7,586 nt of DNA from Candidatus Komeilibacteria bacterium (GCA_030591905.1 JAUVAE010000028.1:1-7586), one strand, 5' to 3'; positions 1 to 5,752 are shown, counted from the first letter of the stretch. The notes: generated from the sequence alone by a model not told the origin. Program-made: numbers and translations.

Positions 1-570
1 AATAGCAAGGCTCATACTATTAATATGGCGGAGTTAGCTAAATTAAATACTCCGGAAAAGATTTATCGGGGAACTGTTTCTGGCAAATTTGCTGAAAAGA
101 ATTTACCGACAGCTAAAAAACTAATTTTAAAAGAAGGCGCTCAGGTAATGTTATTAAATAATGATCCCGAAGGAAGGTGGGTAAATGGTGACATTGTTAA
201 AATTATTAGAACTGCTTATGACTTTGTAGAAGTTTTATTTGATGATGGTAGTACTGATGAAATTAAAAGTATTAAGCGAGACTCTGTTAAATTTGTTTTT
301 AATGATGCAAGTGAAAAAATTGAACCAGAAGTAGTTGGTAGTTTTACTCAATTACCAATTAAATTAGCTTGGGCGGTAACTATTCATAAAGGACAGGGTA
401 AAACTTTTGATAAAGTACATCTAGATTTTGGCAATGGTCTTTTTGCTTCTGGTCAGGCTTATGTAGCACTTAGTCGCTGCCGAACTTTAGAAGGAATAAC
501 TCTAACTTCACTCTTAAGAAAAGAGTATATTTTTACTGACCAGCGAATTAGGGAATTTATGGATTCTTAA
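1..570 (+). CDS. PIF1/RecD-like superfamily 1B DNA helicase, C-terminal part (5' truncated by window)
   Basis: The reading frame is open to base 1, so the first ATG at 25 is internal and only the last 189 codons are present. The start of the fragment (Asn-Ser-Lys-Ala-His-Thr-Ile-Asn) fits the segment of PIF1 helicases that precedes the region between the motor domains. Next come a GAQVMLLNND segment and RWVNGD (bases 175-192), typical of the PIF1 SH3-like insertion. LAWAVTIHKGQGKTFD (364-411) and GQAYVALSRCR (451-483) match the conserved C-terminal helicase motifs V and VI. Family members are ATP-driven 5'-to-3' helicases that unwind forked DNA, G-quadruplexes or R-loops. The Walker A and B motifs would lie upstream of the window. 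The gene ends at a TAA and is followed by a hairpin terminator shared with the convergent gene. The family call is firm; the physiological role cannot be read from this fragment. Confidence 0.9.
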   Translation, partial: NSKAHTINMAELAKLNTPEKIYRGTVSGKFAEKNLPTAKKLILKEGAQVMLLNNDPEGRWVNGDIVKIIRTAYDFVEVLFDDGSTDEIKSIKRDSVKFVFNDASEKIEPEVVGSFTQLPIKLAWAVTIHKGQGKTFDKVHLDFGNGLFASGQAYVALSRCRTLEGITLTSLLRKEYIFTDQRIREFMDS

Positions 571-579
571 AATAAAAAA

Positions 580-620
580 CCGCATTCTCAATTTGAGAAC
601 GCGGCATTTGTTTGTTTTTT
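580..620. terminator. Bidirectional intrinsic terminator between convergent genes
   Basis: Bases 580-590 pair with 594-604: four G/C pairs, one A-C mismatch, then six pairs around a three-base loop. A T-rich tract follows (607-620). The bases before the hairpin (574-579) are all A, so the minus strand also has a hairpin followed by T residues. It can therefore end both the helicase transcript and the convergent 430-codon gene, whose stop codon lies at 619-621. Confidence 0.85.
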
Positions 621-1911
621 ATGCAGATTCTTGAGCTTTTACTAAATCTAACATAAGATTGAAATTATTTCGAATATCTTTCGTTTGCATAAGACGTTTA
701 CTAGTGTCAATTTCTACATGATAAAATTGAATAAGCATTCCATGACGAGTTGGATTTTCTTTTAAGTCCCTTATAATCCATGGATTACCAATAACGCTGT
801 AAGCATTAGCTTTCATAGGAGCAATTTGTTGAACTTCTTTAATTCCATATTTTACATGCATGTGATGACCACCAATTGTCGTTGTAAATATTATTCTATT
901 ACCTATTGGTTTTATGGAAGTAACTCTAAATTCTGGTTCATAGTTATCCATAGATTCGCCCTTTTTAGAATATTGAGTAAAAGATGTTTTAGCATCAATT
1001 GTCATTAAAGCATAGAATCCTTCTGATGAGATAAGTTTACTAGTTGGTTTCATTAATTTTTTCCAAAAACGATCTCTTGTTTTAGAAATGTTATTTATAC
1101 CTTCGTGAATATTACTAATATTCCCATTTCCTTGGATTCCAATAAAACGGACGCCATTGGACCATTCATGACAAGAAACGTCAGAAACTAAACTTTGTTT
1201 ACCTCCATGATGTGTGTGAGTGAGTTGTCCAAAACTAATCAGATGGGCGAGCGCTAAATTATCTTCTAGTTTTGCATAAGAATAAGAACAATTTGATGCA
1301 TCTTCCATCTGAATGATATAGGGATTAGTTATTAATCCATGATTTTTCTTCTTATGCCATTCAGTTGCTTCTTTAGCATGCTTGATAACATATTTTTCCC
1401 AATTTGTTCCAAAGCGAGCATGAATTAAAGGTTCTTTTAAAGCTTCTTCCATTGTCAATATTCCAATTAAGGGATATTGGTATCGACGATTAAGCTTATC
1501 AAAATCGATTATACTCACTTCTCCATATTGACCACTCTCAAGTTTGAGAAATTCTTTTTTTGAAATACGACCTCCGCGACGACTACAAGTCTTATCACGA
1601 TATTCATACTTGTAAGCTTTAAGAATTCCATCTAAAGTAGCCATTGGACCAACACCATGAGCAACAATTAGGATTCTTGATCCACCTTTACTAACACCCA
1701 TATATTCAGCAGTTAGTGTAGTGAAATAAGTTTCCCAAGGAGTTTGACCCAGTTTAGTACCTATCCGGGCATTGATTACATCTGGTCCCACTCCTACTCG
1801 ACCATTTTTTCCAGCAAAAAGTTTTGCTTGTTTTAAAGAAGGTACTAACCCCTTTTCATGATAAAAGGCCATTGCCCCGGCAGTACTACTTCCTTTTTTT
1901 TCTGTCTTCAT
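619..1911 (-). CDS. Conserved-looking hypothetical protein, 430 aa, function unknown
   Basis: I do not recognise this family. The start at 1911 is well supported: AAAGGAGG lies five bases upstream of ATG. The 430-residue product looks like a soluble globular protein, with no signal peptide and no convincing membrane segment. Visible landmarks are a Gly-rich stretch near 34-52, a hydrophobic strand ending in AHG (84-86), a basic RRGGR segment (111-115), a His cluster HTHHGG (232-237) followed by C247/H248, and a second cluster GGHHMH (347-352). The His/Cys clusters could bind metal or form an active site, but that is inference from composition only. The gene is transcribed alone, divergently from a small membrane protein gene, from a good sigma-70-type promoter. 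It is preceded by an overlapping leader ORF. It ends in the shared terminator at 580-620. Confidence 0.85.
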   Translation of the reverse strand: MKTEKKGSSTAGAMAFYHEKGLVPSLKQAKLFAGKNGRVGVGPDVINARIGTKLGQTPWETYFTTLTAEYMGVSKGGSRILIVAHGVGPMATLDGILKAYKYEYRDKTCSRRGGRISKKEFLKLESGQYGEVSIIDFDKLNRRYQYPLIGILTMEEALKEPLIHARFGTNWEKYVIKHAKEATEWHKKKNHGLITNPYIIQMEDASNCSYSYAKLEDNLALAHLISFGQLTHTHHGGKQSLVSDVSCHEWSNGVRFIGIQGNGNISNIHEGINNISKTRDRFWKKLMKPTSKLISSEGFYALMTIDAKTSFTQYSKKGESMDNYEPEFRVTSIKPIGNRIIFTTTIGGHHMHVKYGIKEVQQIAPMKANAYSVIGNPWIIRDLKENPTRHGMLIQFYHVEIDTSKRLMQTKDIRNNFNLMLDLVKAQESA

Positions 1912-1969
1912 AATTTCCTCCTTTCCCTTTTTTAGGGTTTTGGACAGATTTTGGGCTCATTGCCCCCAT
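1886..1969 (-). CDS. Putative 27-codon upstream/leader ORF overlapping the start of the 430-aa gene
   Basis: An ATG at 1969 follows GGAGG with a four-base gap. The 12 bases GGAGGAATTATG here are identical to the initiation site of the divergent gene at 2119. The frame runs 27 codons, begins Met-Gly-Ala-Met-Ser-Pro, is Lys/Arg/Gly-rich, and stops at TAG (1886-1888), which is 26 bases inside the 430-codon gene in a different frame. Translating it would carry ribosomes through the downstream SD and start, so it may couple or tune expression of the main gene. An eight-A run at the overlap (1894-1901) could permit slippage between frames. It may be a regulatory leader, a microprotein, or chance. 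The strong initiation site is the main argument for it. Confidence 0.5.
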   Translation of the reverse strand: MGAMSPKSVQNPKKGKGGNYEDRKKRK

Positions 1970-2003
1970 AATTCCTCCGTAATAATTAATTTTCAATTAT
2001 TTA

Positions 2004-2032
2004 AATATATAATAAATATAATATTTAGTCAA
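2004..2032 (-). promoter_or_regulatory. Sigma-70-type promoter of the 430-aa gene and its leader ORF
   Basis: On the minus strand TTGACT (2032-2027) and TATATT (2009-2004) are separated by exactly 17 bases. Each matches five of six consensus positions. Transcription would begin near 1997, giving a leader of about 28 bases before the upstream ORF start at 1969. Confidence 0.75.
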
Positions 2033-2070
2033 TTTTTTAATTGCTTCATTCTCTCTAGGTTGGGGCTGAG

Positions 2071-2101
2071 TTGACTTTTAGAAGAGTAATGTTAATATAA
2101 A
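2071..2101 (+). promoter_or_regulatory. Probable promoter of the 76-aa membrane protein gene
   Basis: TTGACT at 2071-2076 is a good -35 element. The -10 is ambiguous: TATAAA at 2096-2101 (19-base spacer) or TAATAT at 2093-2098 (16-base spacer). Either gives a very short leader carrying the SD at 2109-2114. It lies back to back with the minus-strand promoter at 2004-2032. Confidence 0.5.
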
Positions 2102-2118
2102 ATAATTCAGGAGGAATT

Positions 2119-2349
2119 ATGTTGGAAGAAAAACAGGAAATTAAAAAATTTAGTATTTTTACAAGTATCTGGGCTATTATTATATTTATTATAGTAATGC
2201 TTGCTATTTCCTTTTATCTATGTTCTGTTAAAAATTATTCGGCTACATGGATTATTGTTGCCGACTTGGTTATTCTCTTTATTTTTTCTTTTGCACAGGA
2301 TACAGAAATAGACGGAGGGGGAGATTGGGATATGGATCCTAATCCCTAA
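2119..2349 (+). CDS. Small two-segment membrane protein, function unknown
   Basis: The 76-residue product has a charged N-terminus (residues 1-10, rich in Glu and Lys) and two hydrophobic stretches at about 12-35 and 42-59 that should each span the membrane. A short acidic, Gly-rich tail with several Asp follows (61-76). The start is well supported by AGGAGG four bases upstream of the ATG. The gene appears to be its own transcription unit, with a promoter-like element upstream and a hairpin terminator at 2385-2421. No family is recognised. The next gene also encodes a small hydrophobic protein with an equally strong SD, so the two may belong together, although the terminator between them argues against one transcript. 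Small holin-like or toxin-like proteins cannot be excluded, but nothing specific supports them. Confidence 0.75.
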   Translation: MLEEKQEIKKFSIFTSIWAIIIFIIVMLAISFYLCSVKNYSATWIIVADLVILFIFSFAQDTEIDGGGDWDMDPNP

Positions 2350-2384
2350 GGGAATAAAATTTTCAATTAGAATTTAAGTTTGGG

Positions 2385-2421
2385 ACAGCATTACTATTCA
2401 AATCTATAATGCTGTTTTTTT
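2385..2421 (+). terminator. Intrinsic terminator after the 76-aa gene
   Basis: ACAGCATTA (2385-2393) pairs perfectly with TAATGCTGT (2407-2415) around a 13-base loop and runs into seven T residues (2415-2421). It lies 36 bases past the stop codon. Confidence 0.85.
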
Positions 2422-2432
2422 GTTCTTTAACA

Positions 2433-2469
2433 TTGACAGAATAAACCATAGATGTTAATTTATGATAAT
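2433..2469 (+). promoter_or_regulatory. Possible promoter of the 124-aa gene (-35 clear, -10 uncertain)
   Basis: A consensus TTGACA lies at 2433-2438, just after the preceding terminator. No good -10 sits at the ideal spacing. TATGAT (2461-2466) and GATAAT (2464-2469) match the -10 well but are 22-25 bases away. Position between a terminator and a gene supports a promoter here; the exact elements are uncertain. Confidence 0.35.
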
Positions 2470-2498
2470 CAACAAAATTAAAAAAATAGGAGGAAAAA

Positions 2499-2873
2499 AT
2501 GTTTATTAACAATGTGACTTGCGTTATAGGATTTTTTTTGATGATTTTACTATTTATCAAAAGAAATGAATACGAAGAAAATTTTTGGGTTTTCCTTGTA
2601 TTGTTCTTACCAATAATCTTTTTCTTTTTGAAAAAAGTTTTGGATTGGAATATATATGGACCAATTTTATTCTTTGTTGGTTTTTTTGGAATTCTATTTA
2701 GCATTTTTTATGGACTTAGATTTTTAATTAAAACCTGGGAAGCTAAAAAAAGAAATAAAATACGTTTAACTATTGCCAAGGAAGGGATTAGCTCTTATTT
2801 AATCGTAATTTTTCTTTCTGTTCTTTCTTTTTGGAAAAGCATTGAATTATTCCAAAATTTGGGAATGAGATAA
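2499..2873 (+). CDS. Small polytopic membrane protein, function unknown
   Basis: The 124-residue product is extremely rich in Phe, Ile and Leu and should cross the membrane about four times (near 5-21, 29-45, 53-72 and 98-113). A basic loop, including KTWEAKKRNKIR (78-89), lies between segments three and four. Initiation is well supported by AGGAGG (2488-2493) five bases before the ATG. It stands alone between two terminators. I recognise no family and see no catalytic motif. A minus-strand reading frame across the same bases is a shadow of this AT-rich hydrophobic gene. It could be an uncharacterised integral membrane protein of the host or part of a small accessory island with the 76-aa gene. 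Confidence 0.75.
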   Translation: MFINNVTCVIGFFLMILLFIKRNEYEENFWVFLVLFLPIIFFFLKKVLDWNIYGPILFFVGFFGILFSIFYGLRFLIKTWEAKKRNKIRLTIAKEGISSYLIVIFLSVLSFWKSIELFQNLGMR

Positions 2874-2890
2874 AGAAAGAACCGTAAATC

Positions 2891-2921
2891 AAGCATTGCT
2901 TTTTGTTGAGCAATGCTTTTT
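2891..2921 (+). terminator. Intrinsic terminator after the 124-aa gene, overlapping the next promoter
   Basis: AAGCATTGCT (2891-2900) pairs perfectly with AGCAATGCTT (2909-2918) around an eight-base loop, followed by T residues to 2921. The loop and right arm also hold the -35-like element of the next promoter. Confidence 0.85.
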
Positions 2922-2936
2922 ATTTTATGTTATAAT
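2906..2936 (+). promoter_or_regulatory. Extended -10 promoter of the lipoprotein operon
   Basis: TGTTATAAT at 2928-2936 is a perfect extended -10 (TG, one base, TATAAT). A partial -35, TTGAGC, lies at 2906-2911 inside the preceding terminator hairpin (19-base spacer), and an extended -10 tolerates a weak -35. Transcription would start near 2943, leaving under 20 bases before the ATG at 2961. Confidence 0.7.
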
Positions 2937-2960
2937 AGCATTATAAATAATTACAATAAT

Positions 2961-3878
2961 ATGTTTAAAAAAGTTTTATTAATTGTCCCTTTTGTACTTT
3001 TGTTATTAACTGGCTGTAGAAATATAAGTGATGTTAAGGATTCATTCTGTGGAATACATATTAATTATCAATATTGTAAATGTGCTTTTCATAATGAATA
3101 TTGTGATGCTATTGGGATGAGCAAATCAGAAGCTAAGAATCATGTTTATAATGAATATGATGAATGGAAGGAAAAAAATTCTGAAAAGCCTGAAGTTAAA
3201 AAAGAAGAAAATGAAGATGAAGATGATATCGACAATGAAGAAGTAGGGGATGATTGTAAATATGATAGTGATTGTGATCCAATTTGCGAAGGAGATATTA
3301 AGTGGAAGATGGGTTGTAATCCCAGAGAAGGTGTTTGTATAAAAACTTTTGATACTGATTGTTCTTCAGAAATAGAAACTTTTGCCGAACTTAATTTTTC
3401 TAAAGTATGTAATGCCGGTGAATGTGTTAGAGATGAAAATAGTATTAATCAAAAGAAAACAGAGTTAGAAAATTTAAAAAATGAAATGTCTGACGAGCTT
3501 AAAGCCCTTAATGCTAAAAGAGATGATTTGAAAAACCTTATGTTAGATGCTAATAAAAGCTGTATAAATGGGATAGCTGATATGACAAATCTGGCTATTT
3601 TTGAATTTTCAACTCGAATTGCTTCTTTAATGGCTGGAGGTCTTCCAGATTTAGCCAGTGCTTCTCTTGATTATGTAAATGATGCTATCGGTAAAATAAA
3701 TGCTTATGCTAGTTCTGAGACACCTGAAGAAGTAAAATTGAAACCTCATGAGTATATTAAATTAAATTGTGATTTATATCATCATTTTATAGATATTTTA
3801 GCATCAACTGATCAAGAGTTGGATGATATTTTAGAAAAAGCTAATACTGCCGATGAACAATTAGAATTATTACCTTAA
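2961..3878 (+). CDS. Cysteine-rich predicted lipoprotein with acidic linker and coiled coil
   Basis: I start this gene at 2961, not at the earlier in-frame ATG at 2913. The product then begins MFKK, a hydrophobic stretch and the lipobox LTGC, with Cys19 as the lipidation site. The earlier start would lie inside the terminator and upstream of the promoter. The 305-residue protein has 15 cysteines: Cys19, a first cluster (30, 39, 41, 48), a second dense cluster (99, 105, 109, 119, 126, 134, 150, 155) and two isolated ones (201, 260). An acidic linker (about 82-98) separates the clusters. A Lys/Glu/Leu-rich probable coiled coil spans about 161-195, followed by a mostly helical C-terminal domain. 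It is probably anchored on the outer face of the membrane with disulfide-stabilised modules. No family is recognised. There is no SD. The Nudix gene starts eight bases after the stop, so the two probably share a transcript. Confidence 0.85.
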   Translation: MFKKVLLIVPFVLLLLTGCRNISDVKDSFCGIHINYQYCKCAFHNEYCDAIGMSKSEAKNHVYNEYDEWKEKNSEKPEVKKEENEDEDDIDNEEVGDDCKYDSDCDPICEGDIKWKMGCNPREGVCIKTFDTDCSSEIETFAELNFSKVCNAGECVRDENSINQKKTELENLKNEMSDELKALNAKRDDLKNLMLDANKSCINGIADMTNLAIFEFSTRIASLMAGGLPDLASASLDYVNDAIGKINAYASSETPEEVKLKPHEYIKLNCDLYHHFIDILASTDQELDDILEKANTADEQLELLP

Positions 3879-3886
3879 ATAATTTT

Positions 3887-4354
3887 ATGATTCAAGCAAC
3901 TACTTGTTTATTAAGAAAAGAAAATCAAATCTTGCTGGCTATGAAAAAGCGAGGCTTTGGTGTGGATAAATGGAATGGTGTTGGTGGTAAATCACAAGGT
4001 AATGAAAGCATAGAAAAAACTGCTGTTCGAGAAGTTAAAGAAGAAATTAAAGTAGATATTGATATTAAAGATTTAGAAAAAGTAGCTACTTTTAAATTTT
4101 ATTTTTCTCATAAACCAAAATGGAATATGGAAGTTCGTTTCTATTTTTGCTATAAATGGCAAGGAGAACCTCAAGAAACGGAAGAAATGAGGCCCCAATG
4201 GTTTAATTTAGTTGATATTCCTTATAAAGAAATGTGGATTGATGATATTCATTGGTTACCCCAGGTTTTAAAAGGCGAGAGATTTGAAGGAGAATTTTAT
4301 TTTAATGAAGATATTAATAAATTAGATAAAATAGACATTCACCCTGTTAAATAG
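3887..4354 (+). CDS. MTH1-like Nudix hydrolase (8-oxo-purine nucleoside triphosphate diphosphatase)
   Basis: This enzyme should hydrolyse oxidised purine nucleoside triphosphates to monophosphate and pyrophosphate, cleansing the nucleotide pool. The Nudix box runs from G34 through E40, R48-E49 and E52-E53, the metal-binding glutamates. The usual Gly near its end is Lys55. Similarity to human MTH1 (NUDT1) covers the whole length: MKKRGFG (19-25), WNGVGGK (29-35), EMRPQWF (100-106) and MWIDDIHW (116-123). Asn30, Trp117, Asp119 and Asp120 correspond to the MTH1 residues that hold the oxidised base (Asn33, Trp117, Asp119, Asp120). At 155 residues it matches the length of that family. No SD is visible. 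It follows the lipoprotein gene by eight bases. Its stop codon lies inside the left arm of a large hairpin. Substrate preference is inferred from those residues. Confidence 0.93.
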   Translation: MIQATTCLLRKENQILLAMKKRGFGVDKWNGVGGKSQGNESIEKTAVREVKEEIKVDIDIKDLEKVATFKFYFSHKPKWNMEVRFYFCYKWQGEPQETEEMRPQWFNLVDIPYKEMWIDDIHWLPQVLKGERFEGEFYFNEDINKLDKIDIHPVK

Positions 4355-4384
4355 TATCGCAATTAAGCGATAATTTAACAGGGT
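4341..4384 (+). promoter_or_regulatory. Long hairpin across the Nudix stop codon, covering the next gene's SD-like bases
   Basis: ACCCTGTTAAAT (4341-4352) pairs perfectly with 4373-4384, and TATCGC (4355-4360) with GCGATA (4367-4372). That makes 18 base pairs with one two-base bulge and a six-base loop. Six A residues follow (4385-4390), not T residues, so it is not a standard terminator. The left arm encodes the last Nudix codons and most of the TAG. The right arm holds AGGG (4380-4383), the only SD-like bases before the ATG at 4394. A ribosome finishing the Nudix gene would open the stem, which suggests translational coupling. RNA processing or stabilisation is the alternative. Confidence 0.6.
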
Positions 4385-4393
4385 AAAAAACAT

Positions 4394-5152
4394 ATGATAG
4401 AAATTGAATCTAAGGATAATCCGAAGATAAAGCATTTGAGGAAATTAAAGAATAAAAAATATCGTGATGAATATTCAGAATTTTTAGTAGAGAATTTGAC
4501 TACTATTAGTGATGCTTTTCAAGCTGGTTATCAGTTTAAACAACTTTTTATTACTCCTGAATTTTTAGAAAAGAATAAAATAGAAATTAAAAAAATGTCG
4601 GTAGAGGAGTCTTACTTAGTTAATGAACGAATAAATGAATCTTTTTCCAATTTAAAAACAGCTTCCGGTATTTGTGCTGTATATGATAAACCTGATAGTA
4701 AAATTGACTTTGCAAAACCAATTATTTACTTAAATGGAATAAGTGATCCAGGAAATTTAGGAACAATTTTAAGGTCGGCTTTAGCTTTTAATCTCCAAAA
4801 TGTTATTTTAGACGAAAATTGTGTAGATTTATATAATTATAAACTAATTAATGCTTCTAAAGATTCAATTTTTAAGTTAAATATTGAAATTGATCAGAAT
4901 TTAAAAATCTTAAAGCAAATAAAAGAGAAAATGAAAATCTTCTCTACTAGATTAGAGAAGTCTAGTAGTTTTGATCTGTTAAAAAAGGAAAAAGTGTTTT
5001 GTCTAGTTCTAGGTAGTGAGTCTCATGGAGTCAGTCCAGAAATCCAAAATTTATCAGATGATTTTATCAAAATTAATATGGGCAAGGAGATTGAATCATT
5101 AAATGTCTCTGGAGCAGCAGCTATTTTATTTAATCAAATATATAATAAATAA
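4394..5152 (+). CDS. SpoU/TrmH-family RNA 2'-O-ribose methyltransferase
   Basis: This is a SPOUT-class enzyme that transfers methyl from S-adenosylmethionine to a ribose 2'-OH in rRNA or tRNA. The N-terminus (about 5-95) looks like the SpoU substrate-binding domain, with SKDNPKIKHLRKL and FLVEN (usually FLVEG). The three catalytic-domain motifs are clear: NGISDPGNLGTILRSA (114-129, including Asn121 and Arg127), LVLGSESHGVS (204-214) and SLNVSGAAAI (235-244), which form the knotted SAM pocket. At 252 residues it has the usual two-domain size. The target nucleotide cannot be told from sequence, so no symbol is given; RlmB-like and TrmH-like labels are equally possible. It starts 39 bases after the Nudix gene, past a long hairpin that overlaps its weak SD-like bases. 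An RlmH gene follows, so this is a small RNA-methylation cluster. Confidence 0.92.
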   Translation: MIEIESKDNPKIKHLRKLKNKKYRDEYSEFLVENLTTISDAFQAGYQFKQLFITPEFLEKNKIEIKKMSVEESYLVNERINESFSNLKTASGICAVYDKPDSKIDFAKPIIYLNGISDPGNLGTILRSALAFNLQNVILDENCVDLYNYKLINASKDSIFKLNIEIDQNLKILKQIKEKMKIFSTRLEKSSSFDLLKKEKVFCLVLGSESHGVSPEIQNLSDDFIKINMGKEIESLNVSGAAAILFNQIYNK

Positions 5153-5154
5153 TT

Positions 5155-5266
5155 ACCTCTCTCTGTCCTTCGGACATCTCTCTCCTAGTCAGGAGAAAGA
5201 CAAAAAATTAAACGAGTATATAGTCCCTTTCTCCTAGTCAGGAGAAAGGGAGACAGGGATAGAGGT
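5155..5266. repeat. Composite palindromic spacer element with two copies of a 19-base repeat
   Basis: The whole 112 bases can fold. ACCTCT (5155-5160) pairs with AGAGGT (5261-5266). CTCTGTC (5161-5167) pairs with GACAGGG (5252-5258) with one G-T pair. Inside are a small TGTCC/GGACA hairpin (5164-5176), which competes with the outer stem, and two hairpins sharing the same 19 bases (5181-5199 and 5230-5248). The second of these is an 11-bp perfect stem with loop AGTC (5225-5250). No T-run follows any stem, so this is not a simple terminator. Palindromic pyrimidine/purine-rich units of this kind occur as dispersed intergenic repeats in many genomes. I infer a REP- or MITE-like element, possibly acting as RNA structure between the two methyltransferase genes. 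Confidence 0.7.
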
Positions 5267-5286
5267 TGTACATAATCAATAAATTT

Positions 5287-5745
5287 ATGTTAGATATTGA
5301 AATAATTTCTATTGGTAAAATTAAAAAAGATTATTTTAACGATGCTACCAAAGAATATATTAAAAGATTAAGTCCTTATGCTAAGGTAAAGTTTGTAAAT
5401 TTAAAAGCGGAATCTTTTAATGATTCCAATAAAGAAGCAGTTCAGGAGATAGAAAGTAAGAGAATAATGAAGTCTTTAGAAAAATATGACAAAAATGAAA
5501 TTTTTCTACTTCATGAAAGAGGAAAAATCTTTAATTCTTTGGAATTTGCTAGTTTTATTGATAAACATCAGAAAATAACCTTTGTTATTGGTGGTTCTCT
5601 TGGTTTTTCAGAAGAATTATTAAGTAAATATCAACAAGTATCACTTTCTAATTTAACTTTTCTTCATGAAATGGTCCGAGTTATTCTTTTAGAACAGATA
5701 TATAGAACGATTACTATTTTAAAAGCCAAAAATTATCATCATTAG
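5287..5745 (+). CDS. rlmH: 23S rRNA (pseudouridine-1915-N3)-methyltransferase RlmH
   Basis: RlmH is a small homodimeric SPOUT enzyme that methylates pseudouridine 1915 of helix 69 in 23S rRNA, acting on assembled 70S ribosomes. The 152-residue product matches the usual length of about 155. It begins IEIISIGKIKKDYF and has EYIKRLSPYAKV (23-34). The SAM-binding knot motif FVIGGSLGFS is at 99-108, and the characteristic C-terminus FLHEMVRVILLEQIYRTITI at 125-144. It ends NYHH where most members end in Tyr-His-Lys or Tyr-His-Arg. I chose ATG 5287 because the protein then starts at the normal RlmH N-terminus. A TTG at 5267 would add seven residues and overlap the palindromic element. No SD is visible. 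The gene lies downstream of the SpoU-family methyltransferase on the same strand. Confidence 0.95.
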   Translation: MLDIEIISIGKIKKDYFNDATKEYIKRLSPYAKVKFVNLKAESFNDSNKEAVQEIESKRIMKSLEKYDKNEIFLLHERGKIFNSLEFASFIDKHQKITFVIGGSLGFSEELLSKYQQVSLSNLTFLHEMVRVILLEQIYRTITILKAKNYHH

Positions 5746-5752
5746 AATCTTT

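Noticed and set aside
826..1008. 60-codon plus-strand ORF
   Set aside because: It lies wholly inside the 430-codon minus-strand gene, has no SD, and has an unlikely Phe/Cys/Ser-rich composition. It is a shadow frame.
2363..2704. 113-codon minus-strand ORF
   Set aside because: It crosses a terminator and is antisense to the well-initiated 124-aa gene. Its Lys/Asn/Phe-rich content reflects AT-rich DNA.
2913..2960. Upstream ATG as start of the lipoprotein
   Set aside because: It lies inside the terminator hairpin, before the extended -10, and would bury the signal peptide behind 16 extra residues.
4341..4390. Rho-independent terminator after the Nudix gene
   Set aside because: The stem is strong but is followed by six A residues, and no T-run exists on either side in the correct orientation.
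5181..5248. CRISPR-like array from two 19-base repeats
   Set aside because: Only two copies exist, each is itself a palindromic stem, and they are nested in a larger fold with no further units or cas genes.
5266..5286. TTG start for rlmH
   Set aside because: It adds seven residues not expected for RlmH and runs into the palindromic element. ATG 5287 gives the standard N-terminus.
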